Positions 63,886 to 64,000 of a DNA stretch of 64,000 nt are shown one piece after another. Position 1 is the stretch's first letter. Every line of letters begins with the position of its first letter. Below the pieces are notes generated by a model. The model was not told the DNA's origin, made no database searches, and was given only the letters and a program-made list of their open reading frames with translations. This stretch comes from Sphingorhabdus contaminans (GTDB taxonomy: Bacteria; Pseudomonadota; Alphaproteobacteria; Sphingomonadales; Sphingomonadaceae). The position numbers were made by a program, and so were the translations under genes. Location: assembly GCF_007280415.1 (NCBI RefSeq), contig NZ_VKKU01000002.1, positions 1 through 64,000 of the forward strand, read 5' to 3'.

Positions 63886-64000
63886 CTGGCCATGCCTCCG
63901 ATTGCGATCCTGATAACCGGAGGAGGCATATGTTTGCCAAAAAGTCCTCCTGCATTAGCCTCATGACGCTCCCACAATATCATTTCACGAATTTTTGTTT
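63886..64000. other. Window end, no gene assigned
   Basis: The 115 bp upstream of mipZ contain a plus-strand ATG (63930) after AGGAGG with only 3-nt spacing. The frame stays open to the window end, but 23 codons are too few to call. GGAGGA/TCCTCC also form a hairpin here. Confidence 0.4.

Noticed and set aside
63732-63983. Minus-strand frame with an ATG start overlapping mipZ
   Set aside because: It is out of frame with the conserved MipZ sequence and gives no recognisable domain; TTG 63885 fits the MipZ frame.

Overview
The window comes from an alphaproteobacterial chromosome and is most likely from a sphingomonad. This rests on three things: a TonB-dependent receptor next to tryptophan-halogenase-like genes, a MipZ-type division ATPase, and an argD-argF-hslO operon. 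There is no rRNA or other marker gene, so the genus is inferred only. No tRNA, insertion sequence, prophage or CRISPR array was seen.

Region 1 (1-32.7 kb) is a nearly complete xylan utilisation locus. Secreted enzymes present are GH10 xylanase, GH5, GH43, two GH3, GH115 alpha-glucuronidase and an SGNH acetyl esterase. They would strip and hydrolyse glucuronoxylan. A TonB-dependent receptor would import oligosaccharides and an MFS sugar porter would import xylose. XylA and XylB (isomerase route), a mutarotase and a transaldolase-family enzyme feed the pentose phosphate pathway. Seven 14-bp palindromes (consensus TGGTAGCGCTACCA) lie upstream of nearly all of these transcription units, and one LacI-family gene sits inside the locus, so the region reads as one regulon. 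Inside the regulon lies a tightly overlapping operon of four tryptophan-halogenase-like flavoproteins. The second has lost the catalytic Lys, the catalytic Glu and the WxWxIP motif. Two putative non-haem-iron proteins (a DUF6445-like and a cupin_8/JmjC-like protein) are also in the regulon. This receptor, halogenase, pseudo-halogenase and oxygenase set is the strongest candidate for an undescribed system.

Region 2 (32.7-40.2 kb) holds mmsA-mmsB (valine or beta-alanine type semialdehyde metabolism) divergent from a LysR regulator. It also holds a small aromatic-catabolism operon (extradiol-type VOC dioxygenase, FAH hydrolase, FAD monooxygenase) divergent from a TetR regulator. Both divergent promoters carry clear palindromic operators.

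Region 3 (40.2-53.2 kb) is a surface-protein module: a structured, terminator-ended leader or small RNA, a 118-aa membrane protein, a TIGR03032-like protein and a 3,521-aa autotransporter built from internal duplications. A near-identical 12-13 bp half-site occurs as an inverted repeat both before the structured RNA and before the autotransporter.

Region 4 (53.2-64 kb) is housekeeping and catabolic: a carotenoid-cleavage-type oxygenase, an aminoadipate-semialdehyde-type dehydrogenase divergent from glutaryl-CoA dehydrogenase, a small secreted protein, hslO-argF-argD, an OsmC protein with an overlapping 39-aa membrane peptide, an alternative oxidase and MipZ.
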